DNA of 64,000 bases from Nymphaea colorata (taxonomy: Eukaryota > Streptophyta > Magnoliopsida > Nymphaeales > Nymphaeaceae), in NCBI RefSeq assembly GCF_008831285.2, contig NC_045150.1, forward strand, positions 6,396,001 through 6,460,000. Direction: 5' to 3'. Position numbers and translations under genes: made by a program. How positions within the stretch are numbered: the stretch's first letter is position 1; every line of letters begins with the position of its first letter. The notes under the pieces are model-generated. The model had not been told where the DNA came from and searched no databases. It saw only the letters and a list, made by a program, of their open reading frames with translations. Shown in pieces: positions 38,601 to 48,500 of the stretch.

Positions 38601-41600
38601 TCATAGCCCACCAATCAAATTATTCTCCAACCATACTTGTCCTCTCATATTTGGTTCCATAAGTACAGGATGCTTCAAACCTTCAAAAACTTTCTAAAAA
38701 ATGTCTTAAAATAGCATCTTGTCCCTTTATAACAGCATCCCATGCTTCAGGTCCTCACACAGGCAGACAGAATTTTGAGGTCACATAGATATGGTTTAAT
38801 CATTTAACATCCATGTAAACTTTACACTTTAATCCATAATGCATTCAAGTAGTTATGCTGCAATCCTAGCTTCACCTTCCCAAACATGTTTCACTCCATG
38901 CACTTTATTGGTTTCTTACTGCAATCCAAAATCATACAGCCTTGAATAGGATAAAACATAAACTCTGCAGCATAAAGCTTGTGACAAAGTACTCTAGTTT
39001 CCCACACCACAAGAACTTACAGAAAATGCATCCCATGAAGATGCACAATCAACCCTTGGGAGGACCGTCCCACTCTCATGTGTTATCTTTTAGGTCATCT
39101 AAAGGCTAAAGCAAGTTTTCAAGTATGTTATTTGTTAATTAAAGGTGAGTCTCGAAGACAGATATCAAGAAAGCTATTCACACACAGACTTTGCTTCCAT
39201 ACCTCTCGCTCTTCACTTATCACTACCCTCTCCGTTACTAGAAAGTAGAAAGTACCTATGTGAGGCCTGCACATGACGGGTTAGGATTTCACTAACTCTT
39301 TAGGGCAATCCAAGCTTGTATCAGTCTCATGCTTAGTGTAATAGCAAGAATTGTAGAAATATCATCCACTTTGACTGAACAAGAAACAGGAAAAGTTAAG
39401 TCAGTTTGAAATTGTCACAAAAAATGCCGTTTTTTTTAAAAAAACGCGTATTTAATGCTAAAAACAGTTCTGCCGTATAATACCCGTACTATTCCCGTAT
39501 TATACGTTATTTTCCCGTTTTTTGCCGTTATTTTCCCGTTTTTTGCCATTTTTTTATTAATTATTATTTTTTATAATTTTTAAGATGTATTAAATGTTTA
39601 ATTTTAAAAAAAAAAATTGCCGAACTTTTCCCGTTTTATTTCCGATATATAAGACTTCGCCGTATTATACCCGTTTTTTTCGTCGCCGTTTAATACCCGT
39701 CCCCGTTTTTTGTGACAATACTTTGAAGCCTAACTAAAGGTATTATACATCAAATTGTGTCAAAAACTTATTTGGTAATGTTTCTTCTTTTAGCTAGTAT
39801 AATACCATTTTGTCAGCAAATGAAATTTTTGTTACTTAGAACAAGAATTCCATTATTACATAGAAAAAAGTACAGAAACGACGGGGAAAACCTGCTGTCC
39901 AGCACAGTCGACTTGGCAAACAAGAAAAGTGTTGTCATTTTCTGCTATTTGATAGCTAACCTGCTCCAAGTCCAATCCTACACTCCATCTTGAGTGCATG
40001 ATAAGAAAGAAAAAACATGGTTCCTTGCAAGTTGAGGAAACACTTGACAGGGATAAAGCTAAGCGACTTGCCTCTGCCCAACAGCTGCCAATCCCAAGAT
40101 TCACTATCTCTAGGATGACTCAGAAGATCCATCCCACCTATTCTAGTGAATGACAGCCTGTACATCTGGTTATTCTCTTTTTGAAATCTTATATGAAAGG
40201 AAACTTCCTTTCATCTCACTCATTATGCTTAATGCTACATAAGATGGAGTTCAGCATACACTACTTCAAAGTTTCATATCTGAAACCAAGTTATTACTCA
40301 TACCTAAACAAATAATTTGCAAACTTCTTCAGATAAAAAGTCAACTTTCAACAATATATCAACCATTAATACTTTATGGTTTATCTAATGCATTGGAAGA
40401 AGCAAAACGCAGACATGCGGAGAAGAGATTGAACAAGAGGGCACAATGAAGACATGGCATATTCTGGCATAAACCAAAGAAATGGAACCTAATTTTATTT
40501 GGTCAAAAAATTAAGTACATGAAAGCATGTGAGGTGACCAAGCCATCTGCTTATGAAGAGCCCACACCTGCCATTTTTTTCACCGTGAGAACCTCCAACC
40601 AGAATTAATGACATCCACTGGATAGAGTATGGAAAAAAATATGAAGGACAACTCATCGCAGGTTCTTCACCCTGTTAATTCCTTAGATGTTTCCCAGTTT
40701 TAGGAGATTTGCATAGTAGAAACAAAATGAACCACAAGTCTGACTTTCATATCTCTCCCAATTTCAGCTAATCAACCATATCAAAAGTTCAAAACTTCAC
40801 CTTTTTTATTCCAACTAACCAAGAAATGTAGTGTTAAATAGATTTCTTATGTCTTTAGGTGGAATCGCTCCCATTAACTTAGTCGACAAACACTTAACCA
40901 TAGTAAACCTAGCAAGATCATTTTCTTTTTAAAGTTTAAAAATTCTACACGCAAATATTTTTTGATATCCACGCTTATTCATATGTAATGTCATAAACTG
41001 CAGATAATTTGATGTGCAGTCGGGGTAGTATATAGTATATACTATATACTATATATTTGAAATTTCAAAGCCTATATGAGTTGTTTTGACATGTGACAAC
41101 ATGTACAAAATAATAGCATTTAGAACATTTTTCAGGAACCTCATTATTTTTGAAATGTTAATTTTCACTTCCAAATAACAGCAACCTAATTTAGGCACCA
41201 AGACAGATTTTTTAGTGGTTTTTAGCTCTTGTTTACTTTATCTCTCAAAAAGAAAAGCAACAATAGAACATTGAAACTAAGAAGGTGAGGAAAGCATCCT
41301 ACCAAGTTGTCATGGACAACAATTTAACTTTTTTGCTGTTAGGACAGGGTACGTCTTATGGTAAGCTGAAACATAGTCAAATTCACCTTTTTTTTCATTC
41401 ACATGCATATATAGAACTTCAACTCAAATAGGAATTCATTTACCTCCGCAAAAAACAGGGAAATAATTTGTGTCAATCAGGGTTCACCAAACACCGGTGT
41501 ATAGCATTTGTTTAAAACTAAAGGTCGTAAATCATGGTATCCACAGAAAGGATAAGCTAAATGTTCGCGAATCTATCACCCCAAATAGCAGATTGCTCAC

Positions 41601-42475
41601 ACTACAAAGACCGGAGATATATTAGAGTTCGAAGTCACTACCTACTATAGAGTCCCATCCTAGTCAGAGGAGATGCATCAAACCGTGGGGGTAGGAATAA
41701 GATCATAAGAACATGTTGAACAATATGTTGCTTGATCCAATATAGACGTGGATCAAGAAAGTCTGAACTCAGAAGGCCATAAGATCTCCCTCATCCTAAT
41801 TAATGCGCACCCGAAACGGATCAATGCATGCCTCGGTGTCAAGACACCGCAAATCGACCTCCAATATAGAGCAAAGCCAGTTATTCAACGGGAGAGAGAG
41901 AGAGAGAGACTATTCTACGCTTATGGTCGAAGATAACTGGAATTTGGAATTTGGCGGCTTTCACTTGCATTGGGACCCTGAACTAGATCACTATCAATTT
42001 GGCAAGAAAGCATCGACAGGCAAAGAAAAGTGCGAGAGAAGCAGACAAATAAATAAGAAACAAGCACCAGGAAAACATGGCATACCTCCGCCTCATCGAC
42101 ATGTTTCCACGTGCTGGGCTCCTCACCGTCCCATCCACGGTCTCCGATCTCATCCTTCCCGACTTTCCTAGATGCCGCCCGGCTGGCGGGACCGCCCAAG
42201 ACCGAATCATCATCTTCCGAGGAAATACTCAGCAATTCTACCTCGGAATCCTCTTCCTCCTTGGCCGGTGCCCGCTGCTTCCCTTGCGGAGGAGCCCTGG
42301 TCGGGTTCCGCTGCTTGGAGGAAGAAGGCGGCTGCACGAGATTGACGACAGGGCGGGACTGTCCATGCGCCGCACCGGCGGAGGGCCTCTGGTAGTTGAG
42401 TTCGCGCTGGGCCTGCTCCTTGAGTGCGATCTGAAGGAGCTCGTCCTCGTCGAGGTCGTCGCTCCCGCTCGACAT
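6972..42475 (-). CDS. SEC5: Exocyst complex component SEC5, 21 coding exons
   Basis: Exons on the minus strand, high to low: 42475-42086, 38283-38132, 32520-32414, 32135-31941, 31767-31640, 31449-31291, 29972-29868, 29013-28939, 28823-28686, 28476-28285, 26300-26160, 24939-24813, 24730-24520, 22814-22699, 22574-22343, 21354-21258, 10886-10809, 10678-10622, 8845-8696, 7862-7650, 7223-6972. All introns are GT-AG and phases close, giving 1104 aa (Arabidopsis SEC5A is about 1090). The start MSSGSDDLDEDELLQ matches the plant family. Recognisable blocks are DSEVELLSISS (exon 1), DNFDCFVSCKTTID-like (exon 4), MLQRFRTLFNLPS (exon 6), RLCSWMRA (exon 13), LSNIGYCKD (exon 15) and RRPTRGEDT (exon 20). 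SEC5 is a core exocyst subunit tethering secretory vesicles at the plasma membrane. The upstream in-frame ATG at 42667 is rejected because the family starts at MSSGSDD. Oddity: an apparent 1-nt loss near 7063-7066 changes the last 29 residues. Intron 16 carries a copia element. Confidence 0.95.
7224..7649 (-). other. SEC5 intron 20 with (GA)n microsatellite
   Basis: A pure GA tract of about 20 units fills 7529-7569. Nothing else is recognisable in this 426-bp intron. Confidence 0.8.
7863..8695 (-). other. SEC5 intron 19, no feature seen
   Basis: AT-rich, noncoding, no repeat recognised over 833 bp. The donor GTGAAT follows the exon 19 codon GAG. Confidence 0.75.
8846..10621 (-). other. SEC5 intron 18 with AT microsatellites and a C/T-rich block
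   Basis: (AT)n runs lie at 9129-9148 and 9362-9385. A 19-bp direct duplication (AAATAGAAAAATTATGAGT) is near 9650-9686. A pyrimidine-rich block at 10120-10345 generates spurious open frames on both strands. Confidence 0.7.
10887..12307 (-). other. SEC5 intron 16, 3'-side segment without recognised element
   Basis: AT-rich noncoding DNA. A tRNA B-box-like GGTTCGAGCCC occurs at 11854-11864 without a convincing A box. Confidence 0.6.
12308..13460 (+). pseudogene. Unidentified decayed coding-like stretch inside SEC5 intron 16
   Basis: An open frame of 60 codons at 12308-12490 has an acidic start (EPWEVEDEDVPELH) and a basic end (ARRSSSRKRRNA). Protein-like composition continues with stops and frame changes to an open frame at 13245-13460. 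The GC content is higher than in the surrounding intron. I do not recognise the family. It may be a captured or processed gene relic, or coincidence. Confidence 0.3.
13862..14116 (+). repeat. 5' LTR of the intron-16 copia element
   Basis: 255 bp, TGTTAACGAG...TTTCCA. It contains the GGTCGTGGGTCCAGA and CCATCTCTTAAGTGT blocks shared with the 3' LTR and about 40 bp the 3' copy lacks. Confidence 0.9.
14784..15110. mobile_element. hAT-like MITE with GTACCC words, nested in copia gag
   Basis: 327 bp. Terminal inverted repeats CTAAGTCACATGG and CTATGTCACATAGG. Perfect 8-bp target duplication GTCAAAAC (14776-14783 and 15111-15118). GTACCCGTACCC-type words lie near both ends and a (TA)n run at about 15018-15031. 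The gag frame continues cleanly if the element and one target copy are subtracted, which independently fixes the boundaries. Confidence 0.9.
15419..16808 (+). mobile_element. Pack-type TIR transposon (PIF/Harbinger-like) carrying a captured gene 5' end
   Basis: Inverted ends GGGCCCATTTGATGGCTGGAAA and GGGACCGTTTGATGGCCTGGAAA, with a 3-bp flank duplication TTG (15416-15418, 16809-16811). Both subterminal regions are rich in TTTCCAG/CTGGAAA words. No transposase is seen. The interior has a purine-rich block (15620-15735) and a GC-rich captured gene segment (16114-16536 and probably its leader). The interrupted gag reading resumes right after 16811, supporting the boundary. Confidence 0.8.
16114..16752 (+). 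pseudogene. Captured N-terminal fragment of a PMI1-related (NT-C2 domain) gene inside the Pack element
   Basis: An open frame of 212 codons starts at an ATG in gene-like context. Residues 18-31 (LLKELEALRKALYR) and about 92-141 (KKSLWNWKPLRAL, then FSVHVLSVEGLSPGFNGKS, ending SLCVSWKR) match the start of plant PLASTID MOVEMENT IMPAIRED1-related proteins, whose NT-C2 domain follows the WNWKP motif. Homology stops at about 16536; the remaining codons are Arg/Ala-rich sequence and element end. Known PMI1-family role: plastid and nuclear positioning. The fragment cannot supply that function because most of the NT-C2 domain is missing. Whether it is transcribed is unknown. Confidence 0.75.
17290..18605 (+). 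pseudogene. copia protease and integrase remnant
   Basis: Protease relic VDSGTTHHMT at about 17298-17327 keeps the DSG active-site triad. It is followed by an 82-bp tandem duplication. The GAG-pre-integrase region (WHERPGHL) is at about 17793. The integrase core starts FDVWEPSG (first catalytic Asp kept), but the second catalytic position reads RSNNA where RSDNA is usual. The integrase C-terminal part (LPPCVFGCVCF, GIFLGYSPTQKG) is in another frame after 18367. Confidence 0.85.
17347..17510 (+). repeat. 82-bp tandem duplication in the copia protease region
   Basis: Copies 17347-17428 and 17429-17510, both starting CAGGAATACCACCTCTCC, differ at a handful of bases. The period is not a multiple of three, so it shifts the frame and post-dates or caused loss of coding function. 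Confidence 0.85.
19130..20470 (+). pseudogene. copia reverse transcriptase and RNase H remnant
   Basis: The RT N-terminal part is open at 19085-19516 (TWEVVDIP, KARLAAKGFSQ-like, QLDVKKHFLNSD). The catalytic YVDDM is at about 19678-19692. RNase H lies at 19976-20410 (YLTLTQPDI, GYFDADCIGCIDTRRSTTGY, MYCDNKFA). Frameshifts and stops separate the blocks, and a short internal duplication around LLKEI is present near 19850-19910. Confidence 0.88.
20631..20849 (+). repeat. 3' LTR of the intron-16 copia element
   Basis: 219 bp, TGTTAACGAG...TTTCTACA, preceded by a polypurine tract. Compared with the 5' LTR it lacks the AATTTGATTTTTTAATG... segment. Confidence 0.9.
21355..22342 (-). other. SEC5 intron 15 with diverged 55-bp direct repeat
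   Basis: GGGATCAGTAA...GAAAGATC...GCATG blocks occur at about 21839-21890 and 21940-21992. No element ends are recognised. Confidence 0.65.
22815..24519 (-). other. SEC5 intron 13 with GA tract and a possible word-type element
   Basis: A (GA)n tract is at 23992-24021. At about 24280-24320 the 18-bp unit CAATGTCCAGACATGTGT is repeated, within a region (24150-24380) rich in TGTCCAGACATG and TGTCTGACACTGACAT. This looks like a word-type element, but I could not find its ends. Confidence 0.5.
24940..26159 (-). other. SEC5 intron 11 with short microsatellites
   Basis: (TG)n at 25122-25139 and (GA)n at about 25169-25182; otherwise nothing recognised. Confidence 0.7.
26301..28284 (-). other. SEC5 intron 10 with small inverted repeats
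   Basis: The palindrome GGGGTTTTGCCAAAACCCC lies at about 26618-26636. TGGAACACCTGTTCCA (27070-27085) faces GAACAGGTGTTCCAGG (27136-27151), ending in AATCAAACAAGCTCTA. This resembles the end of a Tourist/PIF-type MITE whose other end is lost. Confidence 0.5.
29014..29867 (-). other. SEC5 intron 7, no feature seen
   Basis: AT-rich noncoding DNA with donor GTGAGT after exon 7. The open frame at 29460-29702 has no recognisable family. Confidence 0.7.
29973..31290 (-). other. SEC5 intron 6, no feature seen
   Basis: Noncoding AT-rich DNA; nothing recognised. Confidence 0.7.
32521..34400 (-). other. SEC5 intron 2, 3'-side segment without recognised element
   Basis: Intron 2 is 5.6 kb (32521-38131). 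This part shows only short open frames and no clear terminal repeats. Confidence 0.6.
34400..35290 (+). repeat. LTR-end fragments with primer-binding-site-like motifs
   Basis: GGTATCAGAGCC at 34631-34642 and TGGTATCAAAGC at 34862-34873 resemble the initiator-tRNA-complementary sites that follow LTRs. About 34735-34910 and 35112-35285 are diverged direct repeats (TAGCAGCAT, TATTCCTCTTTC, TTCCT-TCTA blocks). Probably decayed LTR termini; ends not resolved. Confidence 0.45.
35448..36547. mobile_element. 1.1-kb hAT-like element of the GTACCC family, nested in gypsy integrase
   Basis: Ends CTATGTCACATAGG and CTATGTAACATGGG (inverse). Target duplication TTTTGGAG (35440-35447) / TTTTGGAC (36548-36555), 7 of 8. 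GTACGACGGTACG and GTACCGGTACC words lie near the ends. An (AC)n(AT)n tract occupies 35540-35607, and a 12-bp-period minisatellite 36085-36245. It is larger than its relatives because of internal sequence. No transposase frame is recognised. Confidence 0.85.
36085..36245. repeat. GGTCGCYGGA minisatellite (about 12-bp period) inside the 1.1-kb element
   Basis: GGTCGCTGGAGGTCGCAGCAGGTTGC-like units repeat about eight to ten times with substitutions, much more GC-rich than the surroundings. It gives an artefactual repeated peptide on the minus strand. Confidence 0.75.
37601..38131 (-). other. SEC5 intron 2, 5'-side segment
   Basis: Noncoding, possibly more decayed gypsy sequence. It ends at the exon 2 donor GG|GTATGA. 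Confidence 0.5.
38284..42085 (-). other. SEC5 intron 1 (3.8 kb)
   Basis: Contains the element at 39411-39719 and an AT palindrome (TATAGTATATACTATA type) at 41033-41056; otherwise AT-rich with no gene recognised. Donor GTATGC after the GAG codon ending exon 1. Confidence 0.7.
39411..39719. mobile_element. hAT-like MITE built of CCGTATTATACCCG / TTTTCCCG words, in SEC5 intron 1
   Basis: 309 bp. Near-perfect terminal inverted repeats ATTGTCACAAAAAAYG. Target duplication AGTTTGAA (39403-39410) / ACTTTGAA (39720-39727), 7 of 8. The left third and right third are dense in CCGTATTATAC, CCCGTTTTTTGCCGTT and similar words. The middle (39545-39620) is pure AT. Confidence 0.88.
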
Positions 42476-42680
42476 CTCCAGAGGATCTGAACAGCGAGAG
42501 ATCAACCTGTCTCCCTCTCTCTCGCCTCTCTCTCTCTCTGTCGGGTTTTCTAGGATTTGGAGAAGAGCGAAAGGAATAAAGGAGGGAGTAAGGCTTGGTC
42601 GACGACGGAGTGGGCTGGAGTGGGGGGAGAGGAGGACCATGACCTTGTGACTTTTATACGAGGGCAATATTGAGAATGTC
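42476..42680 (-). promoter_or_regulatory. SEC5 5' UTR / promoter-proximal region with GA-rich leader
   Basis: On the coding strand a GAGAGAGAGAGAGG... tract precedes the start codon by about 30-65 bp, as in many plant leaders. No clear TATA box is identified. Confidence 0.4.
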
Positions 42681-42846
42681 TAATAGGCTAGGCCCGCTGG
42701 CCGCGGCTCCTTCCCCATGAATATCGCCTTTACATGGGCTACTGCAGCTCCCGCGCGCCTTTTTCTTGGACAATTATGCCCCTCGGTGGCATTCCATTAG
42801 ACGACTTAACTCCCTTGTCTGTCTCCGGCCCCATCGCCTGCCTGAT

Positions 42847-43256
42847 CTAATAAATCCGATACGAATCGGAATCTGATATACCCTTAGTAAGTGAATCTGT
42901 TTTTCGGATATTTATATATTTAGATTTAAACATAAAATTTGACTTTTAGATATTTATATATTTGAATTCAAATACAACTGATTTCATAATCAAAATCCGA
43001 TTTAAATCTGAGTTTCAATTTTAAATGGAATTTGACTGATTTTCAAAATATAAAAACATTGGATATAAGATACTTTGTTTAAAACTAAAACTGGTCTGAA
43101 TCTGAATCCACCAAATATTGATGTGTATCCCTAATCTAAATCTGAATCCTATTGGAGTCATTTCTTATATCCAAATCCGATACGATTTCTTAATCATTTT
43201 TTTTCATATCCAATTTTTTCCCAATCAAATCTAAACCGAATGTATTAACATCTCTA
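42847..43256. mobile_element. hAT-like MITE of ATCCGAATCC words (degenerate copy)
   Basis: The right end, inverse TAGAGATGTTAATACATTCGG, matches the TAGGGATRTCAATGG terminus of the copy at 49503. The two share TTTTCAAAATATA...ATTGGATAT and many AAATCCGA/TCTGAATCC words. The left terminus is worn. Flanks TGCCTGAT / TGTCTGAC match 6 of 8. Confidence 0.65.
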
Positions 43257-43708
43257 TGTCTGACGCCCTTCTGATCTATAAAAAACTGTCTCTATAATTA
43301 ATAAGCATAGAAGAACAACGTGAGAACGTGATGAAGTATTCTCCGGCGATAATATGGGGGACTAATTTTATAGTGAGGACATGGCGAGACTTTGCCTGAT
43401 TTGCCAGTCGGTGTGCTCCATTCTTTCGTTATTGTCAACTTGAATGCTTTCGTTGATTTTGCCAGTTAAATGGTGAGCACATGACACAAGCATCAAAGGA
43501 TTCTCGGCGGCGAACTGAAATCAGAAAGTATGGTTCTACGCTACTCAAAAACATAAAGAATAAATCTAAATATGATGTTATTCATGCATAAAAACCACCA
43601 AATATGCCCAACCTAGTTTAATAATTGAAAACAGAAGGCATATGATGCAAAGCATGCATGAATTTTCTATTTGTCAAAGAGAAGCTATTTCTACCTTTTG
43701 GTTTCATG

Positions 43709-44110
43709 TAAGGCTGCACACTAGTCAGCCAGTCGAGCTCTCCATAGACAAACTCGATCTAGACTTGACAATGCAATATCCAGCTTGAGCTCGACTCGTT
43801 TAAGTCGTTTTTGTTAAGTTTCTTTTAATTCGTTAACTCTTTTAATTCATTTAACTCGTTTAGTTGATACTCGTTTAACTATTCTCTCATTATATTTCAG
43901 CATTTGTTATGTAGTTGGTGCAAGTCGAGTTTAAGCGAGTCAAGTTTAAGCAAGTCGAGTTCGTACAACTTGAATTTCATTCACTTAACATTTCAAGTAT
44001 ATATTTGAACTCGACCTCAACTCGTTTATAAACGAGCCAAGTTTCAACTCAAGCTCAACTTGTTGTGCAACCCTAGTTTCAACTCAAGCTCAACTTGTTG
44101 TGCAACCCTA
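43709..44110. mobile_element. hAT-like MITE of CTCGAGTTCG / AACTCG words
   Basis: Ends TAAGGCTGCACAC and TAGGGTTGCACAAC (inverse). Target duplication GTTTCATG (43701-43708) / GTTTCATA (44111-44118). The interior repeats AACTCGTTTAACTCG and CAAGTCGAGTTTAAGCGAG words in both halves. The right terminus is exactly duplicated in tandem (35 bp, 44041-44075 and 44076-44110), including a GTTTCA that mimics the target. Confidence 0.88.
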
Positions 44111-44118
44111 GTTTCATA

Positions 44119-45540
44119 AGAAGATTGATGATTCATGTAATGTTCCCACTACAAGGGTATTTTAGAAGGCATTTGATGGCTACATGACACGCAGCCGGAA
44201 CAAGTGTGTCTTGTTTAATCAATTTTTTTTTATCAAACACTGTGCACAGTATAGGATGGACACGACTGGCGATCAAACAAGGAGTATAAATTATCATATG
44301 TTCCATACTGTTCCGACCTAACCCTCGAAACAGCATGAAACAGAATGGGCTTTCTGGCCCTGAGCTGCCGTCGCCTCCGCCCCCGAACAGCGTGTCCACT
44401 TAAATTATCAACTCTTTCATTTATGCTGTTAATTATTTTAGAGTTGGAGGCCGACTGAAAGAAAAACAAAACCCCTTGTGAAAAGAGGATTTGATTAGGG
44501 TCGTGTGTTCTTACTTAAAACACAAATATTTCCTGATGATAAAATAGGAATTAATAGGAAAGCCAACGAAAAAAATGTAATTACTTTAAAAACATTTGGA
44601 TGGGAATAAGGAGAAATTACTGGACTTAGGGGTAAGAATGGAAAACATTTTCTTTATTGCCTATATAATTTCCACTGCTACTCTAAAAACCAAACTTCTA
44701 TTGGACTCAAATTCTTTAACTAGAATCTAAAAAATGGAGATGGTTTACAACGAGGCCCCTTTAGGGATTTGCCACATGGATCAAGGCTTGGCTCGAGGGA
44801 TGGAGTAGAGTTTACATTTGAATCTGTGTATGGATTGTCTATTTTGCCCCAAGATCCCAGAATTCCATGCTTTTGCTTTAATTCCACTATTTTAATTTTC
44901 ATTCTGTCAAAACTCGATCTGGAGCTCCATAACCTCTACAACATCAATAAAAATGTGTATAAATGTAACAAATAATGGATAGATGCAAGCAAGATATGAT
45001 AAATGTCACAAACTCAATTCATGCATTATTAGAATCGCCCATGAATAGATATTGCTAGTGCTAGGGCAACTATTCAAAAATCATTCTAATTAAAACAAAA
45101 ATAAAAACAAAACTATCAAAGAAAGTTGAATGCACACCCTTTGGTATAATCTAACTCACTTTTATAGGAAGCATTCAACATAGATTTCACCCCAGCAACA
45201 AATAAGATCCCCATGAGGGTTTCCAATGATATTACAAACATCTTACTTCCAAACATTTGATCAAGTCCTTTATAAAATCACTAGACAATTCAAATAATTC
45301 ATTCAAGCATATGTTTTATGTGTTTCTCTGCCATGGAGGTCAAACCTTTCAAATCTTTCTTAAACTTGCGATAGTTTATAATATTTTTTTCCTGAAATAA
45401 GGTATGATCATGCCATCATCCTTCAATTCATACTCATAAGACTAGGTAGGGATTTTTCTTTCTGGCTTTTATTTTATTTTTTCATTTGGACATCCATTTC
45501 CTCCCACAAGTGATAAACCATCAACTTACTAGGTCTGGAG
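44119..45540. other. Intergenic stretch, no gene seen
   Basis: AT-rich unique-looking DNA; open frames are short and unrelated to known families. Confidence 0.6.
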
Positions 45541-48500
45541 ATGTGTACTGATATGTAGCCTCAGCTTTGTGCAATAACCTATCTATTAGACTTTCTACTT
45601 TGTTTATATAGTGAGCTTAATTTAGGCTGAAAAATAGTAGACTAGTTGGCGTTAGGGTACTAGGTGTAGAACATCCCTAGAACTTAATTCCTCAAACTCA
45701 ATAATCTTCCTTGGTAGTAACTAGGTTAAGAGTTCATTATCTAGCGATTTGTGGTCATTCATAACAGACAAGTCAACTCAACCTCATTGCATTACAGAGT
45801 CACTAAATGATCAGAACGAATGGCACGCTTATTCTAATTTTCTTTTCAATATGTTTCCACTGCTAATAAATTTAACTGCTATACATGATCAAAATGCAAC
45901 ATTTGAATACATCGTATTAAATAACCGGACCTTAGAATATATGATATTTAATTCCGAGTACCTTTCAGGTGGAACAAAAGTTATACTTTTCATATAACTG
46001 ATATTGTTTAGTGACCTGGCATTTTTGTTCAATGCATTTTTTTTTGTTTATTCATGAAACTAAAATTCTACTTGTTTATAACCATGATAGGAGCCAAGGT
46101 AGGGCTCGCATGGGCCTTAGTCCCACCTCAAATTTTTTTGTTTTAAAAAAATTACATATAAATTTTAGAAATTTTCAGTTGTTTCAAAGATGTGTACTGA
46201 TATGTAGCCTCAGCTTTGTGCAATAATTTATTTATTAGACTTTATACTTTGTTTATTTATTGAGTTTAATTTGGTCTGAAAAATAGTAGACTAGTTGGCA
46301 TTAGGGTACTGGGTGTAGAATATCCCTAAAACTTAATTACACAAACTCAATAATCTTCATTGGTAGTAACTAGGCTAAGAGTTCATTATCTAGCGATTTG
46401 TGGTCATTCATAACAGGCAAGTAAATTCAACCTCATTGCATTGAACCAATGACACACTTGCTCTAATTTTCCTTTCAATATGTTTCGACTACTAATAACT
46501 TTAACTGCTATACATGATCATAAGACAACATTTGAATACATGGTATTAAATACCTGAACCTTAGAATGTGGGATATTTAATTCCGAGTACCTTTCAGGTG
46601 GAACAAAAGTTTTACTTTTCATATAACAGATATTGTTTGGTGACCTGGAATTTTTGTTTGAGGCATTTTAATTTTTCTTTTCGTTTATTCATGAAACTAA
46701 AAGTCCACTTGTTTATAACCATGGGAGGAGCCAAGGTAGGGCCCGTATGGGCCCTAGTCCCACCTCAAATTTTTTGCTTTACAAAATGTACATATAAATT
46801 TTAGAAAATTTCAGTTGTTCCAAAGATGTGTACTGATATATAGCTTCAGCTTTGTGCAATAACCTATCTATTAGGCTTTCTACTTTGTTTATATAGTGAG
46901 CTTAATTTGGGCTGAAAATAGTAGACTAGTTGGCGTTAGGGTGCTAGGTGTAGAACATCCTTAGAACTTAATTCCTCAAACTCAATAATCTTCCTTGGTA
47001 GTAACTAGGTTAAGAGTTCATTATCTAGCGATTTGTGGTCATTCATAACAGACAAGTCAACTCAACCTCATTGCATTACAGAGTCACTAAATGATCAGAA
47101 CCAATGGCACGCTTATTCTAATTTTCTTTTCAATATGTTTCCACTGCTAATAAATTTAACTGCTATACATGATCAAAATGCAACATTTGAATACATCGTA
47201 TTAAATAACCGGACCTTAGAATATATGATATTTAATTCCGAGTACCTTTCAGGTTGAACAAAAGTTATACTTTTCATATAACTGATATTGTTTAGTGACC
47301 TGGCATTTTTGTTCAATGCATTTTTTTTTGTTTATTCATGAAACTAAAATTCTACTTGTTTATAACCATGGTAGGAGCCAAGGTAGGGCTCGCATGGGCC
47401 TTAGTCCCACCTCAAATTTTTTTGTTTTAAAAAAATTACATATAAATTTTAGAAATTTTCAGTTGTTTCAAAGATGTGTACTGATATGTAGCCTCAGCTT
47501 TGTGCAATAATTTATTTATTAGACTTTCTACTTTGTTTATTTATTGAGTTTAATTTGGTCTGAAAAATAGTAGACTAGTTGGCATTAGGGTACTGGGTGT
47601 AGAATATCCCTAAAACTTAATTACACAAACTCAATAATCTTCATTGGTAGTAACTAGGCTAAGAGTTCATTATCTAGCGATTTGTGGTCATTCATAACAG
47701 GCAAGTAAATTCAACCTCATTGCATTGAACCAATGACACACTTGCTCTAATTTTCCTTTCATTATGTTTCGACTACTAATAACTTTAACTGCTATACATA
47801 ATCATAAGACAAAATTTGAATTCATGGTATTAAATTCCCGAACCTTATAATGTGGGATATTTAATTCCGAGTACCTTTCAGGTGGAACAAAAGTTTTACT
47901 TTTCATATAACGATATTGTTTGGTGACTTGGAATTTTCGTCTGAGGCATTTTAATTTTTTGTTTGTTTATTCACGAAACTGAAATTCCACTTGTTTATAA
48001 CCATGGGAGGAGCCAAGGTAGGGCCCGCATGTGCCCTAGTCCCACCTCAAATTTTTTGTTTTAAAAATTTTACATATAAATTTTAGAAAATTTCTGAGAT
48101 GTGTACTGATATTTTGCCTCAGCTTGTGCAATAACCTATCTATTAGACTTTTACTTTGTTTATATAGTGAGCTTAATTTGGGCTGAAAAATAGTAGATTA
48201 GTTGGCGTTAAGGTACTGGGCATAGAACATCCCTAGAACTTAATTCCTCAAACTCAATAATCCTCATTGGTAGCAACTAGGCTAAGAGTTCATTGTCTAG
48301 TGATTTATGGTCATTTATAACATACAAGTCAACTCAACCTCATTGCACTACGGAGTCACTAAATGATCAGAACCAATGGCACACTTGCTCTAATTTTCTT
48401 TTCAATATGTTTCCACTGCTATACATGATCATAAGACAACATATGAATGCATGGTGTTAAATACCCGAACTTTAGAATCTGGGGTATTTAATTATGGGTA

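Noticed and set aside
41033-41056. TATAGTATATACTATA palindrome as a regulatory site
   Set aside because: Simple AT-rich inverted repeat in an intron with no supporting context.
41921-42667. Longer SEC5 start at 42667
   Set aside because: The in-frame extension is Ser/Arg/Glu-rich leader sequence, and plant SEC5 begins at the MSSGSDD-type start at 42475. The frame beyond 42086 is intron.
45749-47257. Repeated 71-82 codon open frames
   Set aside because: They recur only because the DNA unit is tandemly repeated; no protein family, and alternate units break them.
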